The notes below the pieces were generated by a model, which saw nothing but the letters and a program-made list of their open reading frames with translations, ran no database searches and was not told where the DNA came from. Below are positions 1 through 5,897 of a stretch of 15,820 bases of DNA, in pieces. The position numbers were made by a program, and so were the translations under genes. The DNA is taken from contig NZ_CAMILN010000039.1 of assembly GCF_946222045.1 (NCBI RefSeq), positions 1 to 15,820 on the forward strand. The letters are read 5' to 3'. The stretch's first letter is position 1. Each line of letters starts with the position of its first letter. The stretch is from an uncultured Peptoniphilus sp. GTDB taxonomy: Bacteria > Bacillota > Clostridia > Tissierellales > Peptoniphilaceae.

Positions 1-2
1 AA

Positions 3-464
3 GATTATGATTTAAAATTATATATATATGAATTCATGTTACCAATAAAAAGTAAAAATATAATACTATCAAAATATGTAAGTCAAGTAGTTATTATTCT
101 CTTCTCTATATTGATGTTAATTATTTTGAATTATATATCAATTTATCTTGGTAAGCATTATTTTGATTATGGATCTTCAGACTTAATAGCTTTGTTAAAT
201 GTTCTATTAGGTCTTATATTACAATTAGTATCAATCTTCTACTTAGCCATGTACTTTATTGATTTAGAGAAAGGTGACTTGTGGATAGTTTTAGGATTGA
301 TTGGCTCTATAATGCTAGTATCAATAGAAATATTTGCATTAAATAGGCTTGGATTTTCTAAGTCTGGTGGCAATGTTGCACTTTGTGTAATATATTTGAT
401 GCTATTTATAACATCATGCGTATTGAACTCAAAAAGAATGGAAAATCTAAAATTAGATATTTAG
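3..464 (+). CDS. ABC-2 family transporter permease, 3' part only (5' end outside window)
   Basis: This is an integral membrane protein with four hydrophobic segments in the visible 153 residues. The reading frame is open to the left edge of the window. The ATG at 36 has no ribosome binding site and sits in the middle of recognisable sequence (YEFMLPIKSKNIILSKYV), so it is an internal methionine and the gene begins upstream. The motif LPIKSKNIILSKY followed by transmembrane helices is typical of ABC-2 type permeases (PF13346-like) that pair with a BcrA-type ATPase and export peptides or antibiotics. The partner ATPase would be expected just upstream, outside the window. Membrane location is clear. 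The family call rests on one motif plus topology, and no substrate can be named. Confidence 0.6.
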   Translation, partial: DYDLKLYIYEFMLPIKSKNIILSKYVSQVVIILFSILMLIILNYISIYLGKHYFDYGSSDLIALLNVLLGLILQLVSIFYLAMYFIDLEKGDLWIVLGLIGSIMLVSIEIFALNRLGFSKSGGNVALCVIYLMLFITSCVLNSKRMENLKLDI

Positions 465-596
465 GATTAATGATGATATATCTATATTAGTTGTTATGTA
501 TAGAATTAATAAGTAAATATATTAATATTCAGAGCTGCTGGAACTAAAATATAGGTTTGTAGCAAAGAGATAAAAATTTATTAAATTAGAAAAATA

Positions 597-620
597 TTAA
601 AACATTAAAACATTAAAACA
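597..620. repeat. Three tandem copies of TTAAAACA
   Basis: The 8-base unit TTAAAACA occurs three times head to tail in the gap between the permease gene and the terminator. It is AT-rich and short, so it may be slippage rather than a binding site. Apart from this repeat and the terminator that follows, nothing else recognisable is seen in 465-630. Confidence 0.5.
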
Positions 621-631
621 TGGATATCTTA

Positions 632-666
632 GGCGATAGAAATTAAAAACTCTATTGTCTTTTTTT
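632..666 (+). terminator. Intrinsic terminator after the ABC permease
   Basis: A nine-pair stem (GGCGATAGA at 632-640 with TCTATTGTC at 651-659, two G-U pairs) closes a ten-base AT loop and is followed at once by seven T residues (660-666). This is a classical Rho-independent terminator for plus-strand transcription. It lies only 10 bases before the ribosome binding site of the next gene, so it could also act as an attenuator for that gene. Confidence 0.75.
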
Positions 667-687
667 ATTACAAGAAAGGAGAATAAT

Positions 688-984
688 ATGAAAAAATTAG
701 ATCCACTAAGACAAGAGTCAAAAGAAATAAAAGATAAAATTGATGATACAGAAGAAAGATTAAGACAACTAAAAAATCAAGAAAAGAAGATATTAAAACA
801 AGACATAGTGAAAAGAAGGAAAGAAAGAACTCATAGACTAATAACAAGAAGACCAATCTTAGAAAGTCTTATAGAAAACGCAGAAGAACTGACAGATGAA
901 GAAATAAGATTAAACATAATGGAAATTTTAGAAGAAAGAATAGATGATAATGTAGAAAAATCATCTAAAGATGAAATAACTTAG
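688..984 (+). CDS. Small charged protein resembling DUF3847, mobilizable-element associated
   Basis: A 98-residue soluble protein, extremely rich in Lys, Glu and Arg. The start at 688 is chosen because AAGGAG lies at 676-681, seven bases upstream; an upstream in-frame ATG at 655 falls inside the terminator. Residues 1-45 look like a coiled coil. The segment RKERTHRLITRRPILESL followed by LTDEEI matches, from memory, the RTHRLITRG...ES signature of DUF3847. Proteins of that family are usually encoded beside MobA/MobL relaxases in Firmicute mobilizable elements. Directly downstream lies a fragment of such a relaxase, which independently supports the assignment. The biochemical role is unknown. 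The last few residues may come from the junction with the relaxase fragment and not from the original gene. Confidence 0.6.
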   Translation: MKKLDPLRQESKEIKDKIDDTEERLRQLKNQEKKILKQDIVKRRKERTHRLITRRPILESLIENAEELTDEEIRLNIMEILEERIDDNVEKSSKDEIT

Positions 985-1058
985 TCGAAAGATTTATAAA
1001 AGAAAATTTAACATCACAAGGAATGATAGTAGATTATGCAATTCATGATGAGAGTTAA
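975..1058 (+). pseudogene. Fragment of a MobA/MobL-type relaxase (DNA nickase)
   Basis: A short open frame overlapping the end of the DUF3847-like gene reads LVERFIKENLTSQGMIVDY followed by AIHDES and a stop. This matches the stretch just before the PHAH metal-binding motif of MobA/MobL relaxases (typically ...F..QGMI.D.AIHD.G.GNPHAH). The N-terminal catalytic part, the histidine motif and everything after it are missing, so it cannot encode a working relaxase. It appears to be the scar of a deletion that joined the DUF3847-like gene to the middle of the relaxase gene. Family recognition is from memory of the motif. Confidence 0.65.
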
Positions 1059-1087
1059 GAAAAATATGGGTAATAATCTTATGTAAG

Positions 1088-1116
1088 TTGAAATTTTACT
1101 AGGTTAAGAATAGATT
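1088..1116 (+). promoter_or_regulatory. Possible promoter of the glycosylase gene
   Basis: TTGAAA (1088-1093) and TAGATT (1111-1116) are separated by 17 bases, about 70 bases upstream of the start codon at 1187. The -10 box matches consensus at four of six positions. Such matches are common in AT-rich DNA, so this is only a candidate. Confidence 0.3.
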
Positions 1117-1186
1117 TTTTATGAAAATTGTTACTTGTCCTAAAGCTTGGTAAGGTTCTAATTCTAATAAAGGTGATGGCAAAATT

Positions 1187-1759
1187 ATGAAAGAAAAACT
1201 TATTATTAAAAAATTAAAAGAAGATCGCAGAAATGAAAGCTACACAAATAGAGGAATTAACCCAATATTCCAGCTAAATCCAAAATCAAAAATTTTGATA
1301 ATTGGGCAAGCTCCTGGTGAAAAGGTTGAAGAAACTGGTATTTTATTTAATGATAAGAGTGGGGAAAATCTTGTCAAATGGTTGGGCATATCAGAAGACG
1401 TACTCCATAGTGAAGATTTTTCTATAATTCCAATGGATTTTTATTATCCTGGAAAAGGAAAATCGGGCGACAAGGCTCCTAGATCTTTTATTGCAAAAGA
1501 ATACCATCCACTATTATTAAATGAATTGAAGAATATAAAGTTAACCATTTTGATAGGAGCCTATGCTCAAAAGTTTTATTTGAAGGATAAATTTAAGAAA
1601 AATTTAACTGAAACAGTAAAATCTTACAAAGAATTTTTGCCAGAATATTTCCCAATAGCCCACCCAAGTCCTCTAAACAACAGGTGGATAGCAAAAAATC
1701 CTTTTTTTAGAGAGGAAGTCTTGCCTGAGTTAAAGAAAATGGTAAAAAAGGTGATATAA
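1187..1759 (+). CDS. Uracil-DNA glycosylase superfamily protein
   Basis: A 190-residue protein predicted to flip out and excise damaged bases such as uracil from DNA. It has the two hallmark loops of the superfamily: motif 1 IIGQAPGEKVEETG (about residues 38-51) and motif 2 HPSPLNNRW (159-167), with a central MDFYYPG segment (83-89). It contains no cysteine at all, so it cannot carry the iron-sulfur cluster of family 4 and 5 enzymes, and it lacks the family 1 GQDPYH motif. It belongs to the shorter cluster-less uracil-DNA glycosylase-like group found in many Firmicutes. The start at 1187 follows AAAGGTG at 1169-1175; the nearby GTG and ATG at 1173-1178 run into a stop at once. Substrate preference (uracil, hypoxanthine or another lesion) cannot be read from sequence. 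It is flanked by element debris on both sides and appears monocistronic. Confidence 0.7.
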   Translation: MKEKLIIKKLKEDRRNESYTNRGINPIFQLNPKSKILIIGQAPGEKVEETGILFNDKSGENLVKWLGISEDVLHSEDFSIIPMDFYYPGKGKSGDKAPRSFIAKEYHPLLLNELKNIKLTILIGAYAQKFYLKDKFKKNLTETVKSYKEFLPEYFPIAHPSPLNNRWIAKNPFFREEVLPELKKMVKKVI

Positions 1760-1812
1760 ATTGTGTTTGTAAAAATTTATTGTATAACTTTTTTTATGGT
1801 AATGGTCATCAA

Positions 1813-1908
1813 CAAGGAGAGAAAATATGAAGCGACTATGATGGAGAAGAACTATTAAACCTAGTGATGCTAGAAGACAAAATTCCAGCGGGAGCAAAAT
1901 TATATTAA
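1813..1908 (+). pseudogene. Frameshifted mini-ORF with intact ribosome binding site
   Basis: AAGGAG (1814-1819) precedes an ATG at 1827, but that frame stops after four codons. If one A of ATGAAGC is removed, the reading becomes MSDYDGEELL... ending in IPAGAKLY and a stop at 1906-1908, a 26-residue acidic peptide. The amino-acid-like composition in the shifted frame suggests a decayed small gene, or the start of a longer one whose remainder is lost. Its family is not recognised. A weak promoter-like pair (TTGTGT 1761-1766, TATAAC 1783-1788, 16-base spacer) lies upstream. It could belong to the same lost mobile element as the DUF3847-like gene. Confidence 0.35.
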
Positions 1909-1934
1909 TAAATGTTTTATTTATAAAAGCAAAA

Positions 1935-1969
1935 GGAACTGAGATAAAATTTCTCAGTTCCAATTTTTG
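1935..1969 (+). terminator. Strong hairpin terminator, probably bidirectional
   Basis: A perfect ten-pair stem (GGAACTGAGA 1935-1944, TCTCAGTTCC 1952-1961) with a seven-base loop is followed by AATTTTTG on the plus strand and by TTTTGCTTTT on the minus strand. It can stop plus-strand transcription from the glycosylase side. Before the IS insertion it would also have stopped the gatB transcript arriving from the right. Confidence 0.75.
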
Positions 1970-1988
1970 TACGCTTTAGCATGAATAA

Positions 1989-2009
1989 ACCACCAGCTAT
2001 GCTGGTGGT
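1989..2009 (+). repeat. Left-end hairpin of the IS200-type element
   Basis: Nine-base-pair imperfect palindrome with loop TAT. In this family TnpA binds such hairpins as single-stranded DNA, and a short guide sequence at the foot pairs with the cleavage site. It differs from the right-end hairpin by one stem pair (A-T for G-C) and by loop sequence (TAT versus TTA). Confidence 0.8.
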
Positions 2010-2039
2010 AGGAAAATAAGCTTTAGCTTCAAGCAAAAA

Positions 2040-2126
2040 ACCTCCCGTGATAAACTATTAATGTTACTGGCAGTAGCATAAATAGAAAAGGGAGGTATCC
2101 TAAAATGGATAAAAATAGTTTATCAC
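2040..2126 (+). promoter_or_regulatory. tnpA leader with anti-Shine-Dalgarno and start-region pairing
   Basis: ACCTCCC (2040-2046) is perfectly complementary to the tnpA ribosome binding site GGGAGGT (2090-2096). The adjoining GTGATAAACTATT (2047-2059) is perfectly complementary to codons 4-8 of tnpA (2114-2126). Both pairings would keep ribosomes off the tnpA start at 2105. Sequestering of the site in a leader stem is known for Salmonella IS200; the second 13-base pairing is read directly here. Because the order is A-B-A'-B', the two helices either compete or form a pseudoknot-like fold. Confidence 0.65.
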
Positions 2127-2578
2127 ATACATCATGGAATTGTAAGTATCACGTAGTATTTGCTCCAAAATACAGAAGGCAAGTAATATATGGAAGATTA
2201 AAACAAGATATAGGAAAAATATTAAGAGATTTATGTGATAGAAAAGGAATAAATATAATAGAAGCAGAATGCTGTCCAGACCACATTCATATGTTGTTGG
2301 AAATCCCACCAAAATATAGCATATCTCAAACAATGGGATATTTAAAAGGGAAAAGTAGTCTAATAATATTTGATAGGCATGCGAATTTAAAATATAAATA
2401 TGGGAATAGACACTTTTGGTGTAGAGGATATTATGTAGACACAGCAGGAAAAAACGCGAAAAAGATACAAGAATATATAAAAAATCAATTAAAAGAAGAT
2501 TACATGGCAGATCAAATAAGCATTAAAGAATTTGTAGACCCGTTTACGGGTGAGCAAGTAAACAAAAGCAAAAAATAA
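2105..2578 (+). CDS. tnpA: IS200/IS605-family HUH transposase TnpA
   Basis: A 157-residue Y1 transposase that cuts and rejoins single-stranded DNA at the IS ends. The HUH metal-binding motif is H60-I61-H62 within CPDHIHMLL, and the catalytic tyrosine is probably Y124 in EYIKNQ, with Q128 four residues later. The N-terminal VFAPKYRR and C-terminal EFVDPFTGE segments are typical of the IS200 group, and the length is normal. The reading frame is intact with every key residue present, so the copy looks active. The start is fixed by GGGAGGT at 2090-2096. Translation is likely held down by the leader pairing described separately. The stop is followed directly by a hairpin-rich tail. The gene converges on gatB. 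Confidence 0.93.
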   Translation: MDKNSLSHTSWNCKYHVVFAPKYRRQVIYGRLKQDIGKILRDLCDRKGINIIEAECCPDHIHMLLEIPPKYSISQTMGYLKGKSSLIIFDRHANLKYKYGNRHFWCRGYYVDTAGKNAKKIQEYIKNQLKEDYMADQISIKEFVDPFTGEQVNKSKK

Positions 2579-2694
2579 GGTGCTTTAGCACCAGCTGTGA
2601 AAATTGGTGCACGAGAAAGAAAGCTCGAAGCATGGAATGCTGCCGGTAACAGCCCCTTATAGGGGCAAAACAAACCACCGGCTTAGCCGGTGGT
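2539..2694 (+). other. Chain of hairpins at the 3' end of the IS200-type element (possible structured RNA)
   Basis: Consecutive inverted repeats run from the last tnpA codons to the right end: CCCGT/ACGGG (2539-2550), GGTGCT/AGCACC (2579-2592), CGAG/CTCG (about 2612-2627), GCTG/CAGC (2639-2653), GCCCC/GGGGC (2652-2666) and ACCACCGGC/GCCGGTGGT (2674-2694). The region between the tnpA stop and the right end is about 95 bases, longer than needed for a simple transposon end. It may be mRNA or termination structure, or a relative of the omega RNA found at right ends of tnpB-carrying elements. The hairpins are seen; the RNA role is inferred. Confidence 0.45.
2674..2694. terminator. Right-end IS hairpin, possible terminator for gatB
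   Basis: This nine-pair GC-rich stem is the right-end recognition hairpin of the IS. Read on the minus strand it lies 33 bases beyond the gatB stop and is followed by TTGTTTTG, so it could serve as a Rho-independent terminator for the pcrA-ligA-gatCAB transcript. The T-run is interrupted by G residues, so efficiency is uncertain. Confidence 0.45.
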
Positions 2695-2727
2695 TATGAT
2701 TTTTTATATTTATCTAGAAAGCCTTTT

Positions 2728-4158
2728 TTATCTTTCGTTTAACTTTTTAACTAACATTTCATTTGCAATTTTTGGATTAGCCTTTCCTCTTGATTTCTTC
2801 ATAACTTGTCCAACCAAGAATCCTAGTGCCCTATCCTTACCTTCTTTGAAGTCAATAATGGATTGTTCATTTTCATCCAATACCTCATCTACAATTTTTT
2901 CTATAGCAGACAAGTCTGTCATTTGAACAAGACCAAGTCTTTCGATTATCTCTTTTGCTCCATCTCCAGTTTCAAACATCTCTCTTAGAACTTTTTTACC
3001 AGCATTATTGCTGATTTTTTCGCTCTTAATAGAATTTAAAAGTTCAATAAATTCTTTATTTTCAAAAGGTAATTTAAATTCTTCATCATCAGAGATTTCA
3101 ACCCTTCTTAAGATTTCGGTTTGAATCCAATTTGATAGAAGCGTGTAATCTTTAAAGTCTTCTGCAAGTTCTTCAAAGAACTTTGCAAGCTCTCTTGAAG
3201 ATGTTAGGACTTGAGCATCTGGAATAGTAATCTCATAATCTTTTACAAACCTTTCAATCATTTGCTCTGGAAGCTCTGGCATATTGTCAACTACTTCTTT
3301 TATTTCTTCATCTGTAATATGAACTATTGGAAGGTCTCCTTCTGGAGCAAACCTATAATCATTGGCAGTATACTTAACTCTCATTAGGACAGTTTCATTT
3401 TTCGCGTCGTCCCATCTTCTTGTTGTCTTGATTTCATCTTCATGATTTTCAAGAAGCTTAATGTGTCTTTCTACTTCAAAATCAATGGCCTTTTCAACGC
3501 CTCTAAAGGAGTTAAGATTTTTAACTTCTGTAATAGCAGTTTTTTCTCCCGTTTCCATGTCCTTTACATTTACGTTAACGTCACATCTTAGTGATCCTTC
3601 TTCCATCTTACAGTCAGAAATATCTAAGAACCTAAGTGTTGATTTTAATTTCTCAAGAAACTCACGGGCTTCTTTGCCACTAGAAATATCTGGTTTACTT
3701 ACAATTTCAATTAGAGGCACTCCACATCTGTTGTAGTCCATAAGTGTTTCATTATCTTCTGTGTGTAGGCTCTTGGCTGTATCTTCTTCCATCTGAATTT
3801 GGAAAAGTCCAATTTTTTTCTTTCCTTCATCTGTATCAATTTCAAGATAACCATCAGTACAAATAGGTTTATCATTTTGTGTGATTTGGAAACCCTTTGT
3901 TAAGTCAGGATAAAAATAATTCTTCCTGTCAAATTTAGATTTATTATTAATAGTACAATTAAAAGCAGTTCCAGCCATAATAGTATAGTTAACAACATTT
4001 CTATTTAAAACTGGCATTCCACCAGGAAGTGCTAAACAAACTGGACACACATTTGTATTTGGTTCATCACCAAAAGAGTTTTTACATGAACAAAAGGCTT
4101 TTGTCTCTGTTGAAAGTTCAACGTGAATTTCCAATCCTACAATAGTTTTATATCTCAT
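2728..4158 (-). CDS. gatB: Aspartyl/glutamyl-tRNA amidotransferase subunit B
   Basis: A 476-residue subunit of the cytoplasmic GatCAB complex that converts misacylated Glu-tRNA(Gln), and often Asp-tRNA(Asn), to the amide form. GatB binds the tRNA and carries the kinase active site that phosphorylates the acyl carboxylate. It begins with the diagnostic VGLEIHVEL. The likely zinc-binding cysteines are C23, C25, C38 and C41 (CSC...CPVC), followed by LALPGGMPVLN. A GatB/YqeY tail domain that contacts the tRNA elbow occupies about residues 330-474, ending in the typical GKANPKIANEMLVKKL. Length is normal. The start overlaps the gatA stop as ATGA, so translation is coupled. It is the last gene of the operon. 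Confidence 0.97.
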   Translation of the reverse strand: MRYKTIVGLEIHVELSTETKAFCSCKNSFGDEPNTNVCPVCLALPGGMPVLNRNVVNYTIMAGTAFNCTINNKSKFDRKNYFYPDLTKGFQITQNDKPICTDGYLEIDTDEGKKKIGLFQIQMEEDTAKSLHTEDNETLMDYNRCGVPLIEIVSKPDISSGKEAREFLEKLKSTLRFLDISDCKMEEGSLRCDVNVNVKDMETGEKTAITEVKNLNSFRGVEKAIDFEVERHIKLLENHEDEIKTTRRWDDAKNETVLMRVKYTANDYRFAPEGDLPIVHITDEEIKEVVDNMPELPEQMIERFVKDYEITIPDAQVLTSSRELAKFFEELAEDFKDYTLLSNWIQTEILRRVEISDDEEFKLPFENKEFIELLNSIKSEKISNNAGKKVLREMFETGDGAKEIIERLGLVQMTDLSAIEKIVDEVLDENEQSIIDFKEGKDRALGFLVGQVMKKSRGKANPKIANEMLVKKLNER

Positions 4159-5606
4159 TTGTTTAAACTCCTTTCAAATGCTAGTGATGCTTGAATAAGA
4201 TCTTTGTCCTTAAATCTCTTGCCAGTAAATTCTATCCCTACTGAAAGTCCATCTTGGCCTGCAGGCATTGGTAGTGAAATTGAAGGAGAACCAACCATAT
4301 TAGCAGGTACAGTGAATAGATCGGCTTGATAAGCTTCAACTGGACTCATATTATCATCTATTTTAAAAGGAAGTTTTGGGAAAGTAGGACATAGCATAAA
4401 GTCATAATCTTTAAACATCCTGTCCATATCTCTTTTTATTAATCCTCTTACCTTTAAAGCCTTATAATAAAACTGATCTGCATTATCCATTGATAGAATA
4501 TGTGTACCAATCATAATTCTTCTTTTTACTTCATCGCCAAAGCCCTCGCTTCTTGAAGCGCGGTACATTTCTTCGATACTTTCAAAGTCTTTTTCGGTTC
4601 TATGTCCATATCTTATAGAATCAAAGCGAGCCATATTTGATGCAACCTCACCATTAACTAAAATGTTATAAGTTTCTATAGTGTGATTTAAAGAATCTAT
4701 ATCATATTCATCAACCTCAGCACCATTGTCTCTTAGAATTTTTATTGCCTTATTGAACTCACTTCTAACTCTTTCATTTAAATCCATCTCTAGACAAATC
4801 TTTGGAATAGCAAACTTTTTACCTTCAAGATTTTTAATTGCATCATCGGAAAAATCAAAGTCAAAATTTAAACCAGGATTTCCAACTAAAGTCGCATCTC
4901 TTTCATCTCTACCTTCTATAATATTAAACATCATTGCAAGATCTCTAACATCATTTGCTATTACACCTGGTTGGTCAAAGGTATTAGCCATTGTAGACAT
5001 ACCAAATCTAGAAATAGATCCGTAAGTTGGTTTCATCCCTACTGTCTTACAAAAACTAGAAGGTTGCCTTACAGATCCTCCAGTGTCGGATCCAATAGAA
5101 ATAGCAGCCATATTTGCACTTACAGATGCGGCTGAACCACCTGAAGAGCCACCAGATACTCTTGTAGTATCTAGTGGGTTTTTTGTAACTCCAAAATAGG
5201 AGGTCCTAGTTGATGCTCCCATTGCAAATTCGTCTAAATTAACCTTACCTAGAATTACACCATCATTATCCTTAATATTTTTTACTAATGTAGCATCATA
5301 TGGTGCTATATAATTTTCAAGCATCCTAGATCCACAAGTCATTTTTACATTTTTTACAGAAATATTATCCTTAATTGAAATTGGAACACCAGCAAGAGGA
5401 GACATCTCTTCTCTATTGTGGAATTTTTCATCAACTTCTTTTGCTTTATTTAGAGCCAATTCTTCTGTTATTGTGATATATGCGTTTATTTCTTTATCTT
5501 TTTCCTTGATGTTATCTAAAAACTCTCTTGTAACTTCTTCACAGGAAAAATCCCTATTTCTATATCCTTGGGCTAACTCCCAGGCCTTTAATTTACTAAA
5601 AGTCAT
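4155..5606 (-). CDS. gatA: Aspartyl/glutamyl-tRNA amidotransferase subunit A (amidase)
   Basis: A 483-residue glutaminase subunit of GatCAB, which releases ammonia from glutamine and channels it to GatB. It is an amidase-signature enzyme with a complete Ser-cisSer-Lys triad: K79 (PISIKDN), S154 (SGGSSGGS) and S178 (GSDTGGSVRQP). Known features of the family also seen are CGSRMLENY and MKPTYGSISRFG. Length matches other bacterial GatA proteins. GGAGGG, overlapping the end of gatC, lies about six bases before the ATG, and gatC ends only nine bases upstream. The product works with GatC and GatB encoded on either side. Confidence 0.97.
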   Translation of the reverse strand: MTFSKLKAWELAQGYRNRDFSCEEVTREFLDNIKEKDKEINAYITITEELALNKAKEVDEKFHNREEMSPLAGVPISIKDNISVKNVKMTCGSRMLENYIAPYDATLVKNIKDNDGVILGKVNLDEFAMGASTRTSYFGVTKNPLDTTRVSGGSSGGSAASVSANMAAISIGSDTGGSVRQPSSFCKTVGMKPTYGSISRFGMSTMANTFDQPGVIANDVRDLAMMFNIIEGRDERDATLVGNPGLNFDFDFSDDAIKNLEGKKFAIPKICLEMDLNERVRSEFNKAIKILRDNGAEVDEYDIDSLNHTIETYNILVNGEVASNMARFDSIRYGHRTEKDFESIEEMYRASRSEGFGDEVKRRIMIGTHILSMDNADQFYYKALKVRGLIKRDMDRMFKDYDFMLCPTFPKLPFKIDDNMSPVEAYQADLFTVPANMVGSPSISLPMPAGQDGLSVGIEFTGKRFKDKDLIQASLAFERSLNK

Positions 5607-5615
5607 GAGTCCCTC

Positions 5616-5897
5616 CTATTCTACGAACTTTATAAGTTTAAAATAACCGTATTTTTTAGTAGCGGCATTTTCTAGTGCCTCTTCTTGAGAAAGAGACTCT
5701 CCAGTTTTATCTTCACGAATATTATTCTCTGTTCCATTAACTTGGAATACTTCTTCTACACCCTCAGTATCGATCTCTTTTATTTTATTTACAAGTTTAA
5801 TAATTTCATCAAAATTTGGTGCAAATTTCTTTAATTCTTCATCAGAAAAATCAATTTGAGCAATATTTGCAATATGCCTTATTTCTTCTTTATTCAT
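5616..5897 (-). CDS. gatC: Aspartyl/glutamyl-tRNA amidotransferase subunit C
   Basis: A 93-residue small subunit that wraps around GatA and stabilises its docking on GatB. The N-terminal IRHIANIAQIDFSDEELKKF is the usual GatC opening helix pair, and the C-terminal part carries the LREDK-like IREDKTG segment and a tail that packs on GatA. Length is typical. The ribosome binding site GGAGGT is embedded in the last codons of ligA, and the two genes overlap by eight bases, indicating translational coupling to ligA. Confidence 0.93.
   Translation of the reverse strand: MNKEEIRHIANIAQIDFSDEELKKFAPNFDEIIKLVNKIKEIDTEGVEEVFQVNGTENNIREDKTGESLSQEEALENAATKKYGYFKLIKFVE

Larger units (their letters stand above)
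1975..2700 (+). mobile_element. IS200-group (IS200/IS605 family) insertion sequence, tnpA only
   Basis: A single transposase gene is framed by two subterminal hairpins that share the foot AAACCACC: left end ACCACCAGC-TAT-GCTGGTGGT (1989-2009) and right end ACCACCGGC-TTA-GCCGGTGGT (2674-2694), each nine base pairs with a three-base loop. Non-inverted, imperfectly palindromic ends with an HUH-type transposase and no flanking inverted repeats are the signature of this family. No tnpB is present. Exact borders are uncertain by several bases, because the cleavage tetra- or pentanucleotides cannot be defined without an empty site. The element sits between a host terminator and the end of gatB. Confidence 0.85.

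Noticed and set aside
36..464. Treating the ATG at 36 as the true start of a complete 142-residue membrane protein
   Set aside because: The frame is open to the window edge, no ribosome binding site precedes the ATG, and the codons before it read as family-like sequence (YDLKLYIYEF).
597..620. TTAAAACA triple repeat as a CRISPR or replication iteron
   Set aside because: Only three head-to-tail eight-base units without spacers, and no replication gene nearby.
668..856. Hydrophobic open frame on the minus strand opposite the DUF3847-like gene
   Set aside because: It is the mirror of Lys/Glu-rich codons, gives a low-complexity Leu/Phe protein, and has no ribosome binding site. The plus-strand gene has a clear one.
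2105..2200. Promoter for an antisense RNA against the tnpA start, as known for IS200 in Salmonella
   Set aside because: The minus strand shows only a poor match (TTGCCT with a weak TACTAC -10). Nothing strong enough to call; RNA-seq could still reveal one.
2100..2333. Minus-strand open frame opposite tnpA
   Set aside because: Shadow of the transposase codons. No start signal and no recognisable protein features.
2579..2727. A tnpB gene or its remnant downstream of tnpA
   Set aside because: There are only about 95 bases between tnpA and the right end, and no RuvC-like or zinc-finger coding similarity in any frame.
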